DNA of 64,000 nt from Mycolicibacter sinensis (GTDB lineage: Bacteria; Actinomycetota; Actinomycetes; Mycobacteriales; Mycobacteriaceae), in the NCBI RefSeq assembly GCF_001667945.1, contig NZ_LZJK01000020.1:62001-126000 (forward strand). The letters run 5' to 3'. The notes under the pieces were generated by a model that saw only the letters and a program-made list of their open reading frames with translations, had not been told where the DNA came from and searched no databases. Shown in pieces: positions 62,348 to 64,000 of the stretch (position 1 is its first letter; each line of letters opens with the position of its first letter). Position numbers and translations under genes: made by a program.

Positions 62348-63385
62348 GTGAACTCTGCGGAATGGCGTGATCGACCGGCTCAGACCTATTTCGGGCCGGC
62401 CTCCTGGCAGGCTCGGCTGCTGGCGGTGGCGGCGGCGATCTTCCTGCGCACTTCGATCGCCGTACTGACGATCATCGGCATGATCGTCAACCGGGTCTGG
62501 CCGGCCGGATTGCAGCGGGCCCGCCTGGACCTCATCGACCTACCGATGCGCTACATCCGGGCGCTGCCGGGCACCGAGGTGACCCCGGAGCGGCTGACCG
62601 ACTGTCCGGCGGAGTGGGTGGTGGCCCCCGCCGCCCGCGACTCGGACCGGGTGATCGTCTACTTCCACGGGTCAGCGCTGGTGACGCTGGGCCTCAATTC
62701 GCACCGGCGTTTTGCCAGCAAGCTCTCGGCGGCCACCGGCGCGAAGGTGTTCAACGTCGGGTACCGCCTGGCGCCGCTGGCCGGGATCGACGAGGCCATC
62801 TCCGATGGCCTGTGCGCCTATCAGCATGTGCTGGACGCCGGGTTCACCGCCGATCGCATTGTGGTGGCAGGTGATTCGGCCGGCGGGCTGATGGCGGTGA
62901 ACACCGCGCTGACGGCACGAGATGCGGGCCTGCCGGCGCCGGCCGGTCAGGTATTGATGTCGGCGCTGACGTCGTCGGACATGGAGCTCAAACGGCAGGC
63001 GGCGCGCACCCATCGCGATCCGTTCTTTCCGTTCATGGCGTTCATGTTCATCTACCGGGTGTTCGCCACCGTCAACGGCACCCGCGAGCTGCCGGTGATG
63101 CCCCCGGAAGCAGAGCTGCGCGGGCTGGGACCGTTCCTGTTGCAGGTCGCCAACAACGAGATGCTGCGCAACGACACCTTCGTGCTGGCTGACAAACTCA
63201 CCGCCGCCGGGGTGCCGAACTGGGTGCAGGTCTTCGACCGCGCGTTGCACATGTTCCAGCTCACCTTCGACTTCAACCCCGACGCGCGCCGTGCCGTGGA
63301 GGAGATTGCCGATTTCGTCGACTACGTGATGCCTGCTACGCCGCCGAGTGTCGACTCGCAACGGTCAGATACGGCCCTCCAATAG
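62348..63385 (+). CDS. Alpha/beta hydrolase (HSL-type esterase/lipase)
   Basis: 345 residues from GTG 62348 (MNSAEWRDRPAQTYFG). N-terminal hydrophobic stretch (LLAVAAAIFLRTSIAVLTII) may anchor it in the membrane. The oxyanion loop is VYFHGSALV instead of the usual HGGG; nucleophile Ser in IVVAGDSAGGLMAVN; catalytic His in the C-terminal DRALHMFQL. Hormone-sensitive-lipase-like family; substrate unknown. Its 3' end overlaps the convergent TetR gene by 21 bases. Confidence 0.85.
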   Translation: MNSAEWRDRPAQTYFGPASWQARLLAVAAAIFLRTSIAVLTIIGMIVNRVWPAGLQRARLDLIDLPMRYIRALPGTEVTPERLTDCPAEWVVAPAARDSDRVIVYFHGSALVTLGLNSHRRFASKLSAATGAKVFNVGYRLAPLAGIDEAISDGLCAYQHVLDAGFTADRIVVAGDSAGGLMAVNTALTARDAGLPAPAGQVLMSALTSSDMELKRQAARTHRDPFFPFMAFMFIYRVFATVNGTRELPVMPPEAELRGLGPFLLQVANNEMLRNDTFVLADKLTAAGVPNWVQVFDRALHMFQLTFDFNPDARRAVEEIADFVDYVMPATPPSVDSQRSDTALQ

Positions 63386-63952
63386 CTTGAGCAGCAACGG
63401 AATCCGCTTGGCCTCGATCTCCGGCTGCGGCAGCACCGCCCGCACGATCGCCGCACCGTCGAAGGTGTTGGTGAGCAGCGCGACCACGCTGGGGAACAGC
63501 TCCTCGGGAAATGCGTCGGCGCCGGGAAATCCGCGGGCGGTGTCGTAGATCTTCGCGCTGTATTCGTCCAGCACGTCCGACAGTGTGGTCCGCAGCTTCT
63601 CGTCGGTGCGGGCGGCGATCAGCAACTCGTAGACCACCGCGTTGGTGGCGTTGCCGGTCAGGTCACGCAGCAGGGTCAATACCGCTTCCAGCGCGGATCC
63701 CTCGGCCGGGATCTCCGCGACCTGCTTACCGATCAGCTCCAGCTGACGCCGCAGCACCTCGCGGGCGGTGGCTGCCATGAAATCGCCCATGGTGCCGAAG
63801 TGGCGGAACAACGCCCCGTCGGAGACCCCGGCGCGCGCGGCGATCACCTTGGCCGACGCGCGGGCGTAGCCGATCTCGGTGATGGTGGCGATGCTGGCGT
63901 CGAGCAACCGGGCGACGGTGGCCTCGCGACGCTCCTGCTGGGTTCTCGCCAT
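63365..63952 (-). CDS. TetR-family regulator
   Basis: 195 residues. Helix-turn-helix: REATVARLLDASIATITEIG, ASAKVIAARAGVSDGALFRH, FGTMGDFMAATAREV. Convergent with and overlapping the esterase gene. Confidence 0.9.
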   Translation of the reverse strand: MARTQQERREATVARLLDASIATITEIGYARASAKVIAARAGVSDGALFRHFGTMGDFMAATAREVLRRQLELIGKQVAEIPAEGSALEAVLTLLRDLTGNATNAVVYELLIAARTDEKLRTTLSDVLDEYSAKIYDTARGFPGADAFPEELFPSVVALLTNTFDGAAIVRAVLPQPEIEAKRIPLLLKLLEGRI

Positions 63953-63955
63953 GCG

Positions 63956-64000
63956 CTACACCGATTGCAGCTCACGGGATCCGGCGCGCAGGAAGCGGCC
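63956..64000 (-). CDS. C-terminal end of a gene beyond the window
   Basis: The last 45 bases read on the - strand as GRFLRAGSRELQSV followed by TAG (63958-63956). This could be the tail of an upstream gene of the TetR unit, with 3 bases before the TetR start. Too short to identify. Confidence 0.35.
   Translation of the reverse strand, partial: GRFLRAGSRELQSV

Overview
The window is chromosomal DNA of a high-GC mycobacterium that is not M. tuberculosis itself. Its backbone follows, gene for gene, the block around Rv1009-Rv0958 of M. tuberculosis: rpfB, tatD, metG, pabB, rsmI, pmt, the acetyltransferase pat, rimJ, the MoeA-like glp, galU, the Rv0992c-Rv0990c group, mscL, moaB2, pepD-mprB-mprA, rpmF, the Rv0976c/fadE13/accD2/accA2/fadE12/echA7 operon, and the VWA/AAA+ pair Rv0959-Rv0958. 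PE/PPE proteins, DUF732 and DUF2563 proteins, MpaB and EspG also point to Mycobacterium. Inserted between these genes is accessory material that M. tuberculosis lacks or carries elsewhere.

Layout. 1-3.4 kb: rpfB (cut by the window edge), tatD, metG. 3.5-5.8 kb: a flavin oxidoreductase and an ECF41 sigma factor with a fused SnoaL-like domain; an ECF41-like promoter precedes the pair, and an in-frame 57-bp duplicated palindromic repeat lies in the sigma gene. 7.1-11.4 kb: an island between pabB and rsmI with a PE-like protein, a PPE protein carrying a polymorphic-toxin-like C-terminus, a convergent putative immunity gene, remnants of a second toxin-tip/immunity pair, and a frameshifted EspG chaperone. 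The island is bounded by a perfect 40-bp direct repeat that preserves the ends of both pabB and rsmI. 11.4-19.2 kb: rsmI, pmt, alkB-like, a lipoprotein, pat, gdhA, DUF732 and EcsC genes. 19.3-23.8 kb: a secreted-protein gene broken by an in-frame TGA, and a TetR/diiron protein/P450/TetR cluster. 23.8-28 kb: tRNA-Ala(CGC), then glpR, rimJ, glp and galU. 28-35 kb: folate, HrcA/CIRCE-controlled chaperone, SAF, MscL, moaB2, pepD/mprAB and rpmF.

35.1-43.5 kb is a tightly coupled operon (4-bp or 1-bp overlaps at most junctions) for carboxylation-dependent acyl-CoA degradation, resembling the acyclic-terpene (Atu) pathway. 43.6-45.8 kb holds DUF1707, TetR and MpaB-type oxygenase genes. 45.9-48.5 kb is a second secretion-linked cluster: DUF2563, an effector-like protein with a glycine-zipper tail, a small membrane protein and an LpqN-like protein. 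49.1-55.2 kb is a complete Mrp (Mnh) cation/proton antiporter operon with fused A+B subunits, behind a NarL-type two-component system (55.5-57.2 kb). The end holds a PPE-SVP protein with a C-terminal SHOCT domain, the VWA/AAA+ pair, an esterase and a TetR regulator.

The most unusual material is the pabB/rsmI island (a type VII toxin-immunity-chaperone cassette), the palindromic repeat that invades the sigma-factor reading frame, and the 45.9-48.5 kb effector cluster. All functional statements rest on reading motifs and synteny by eye; no database search was run.
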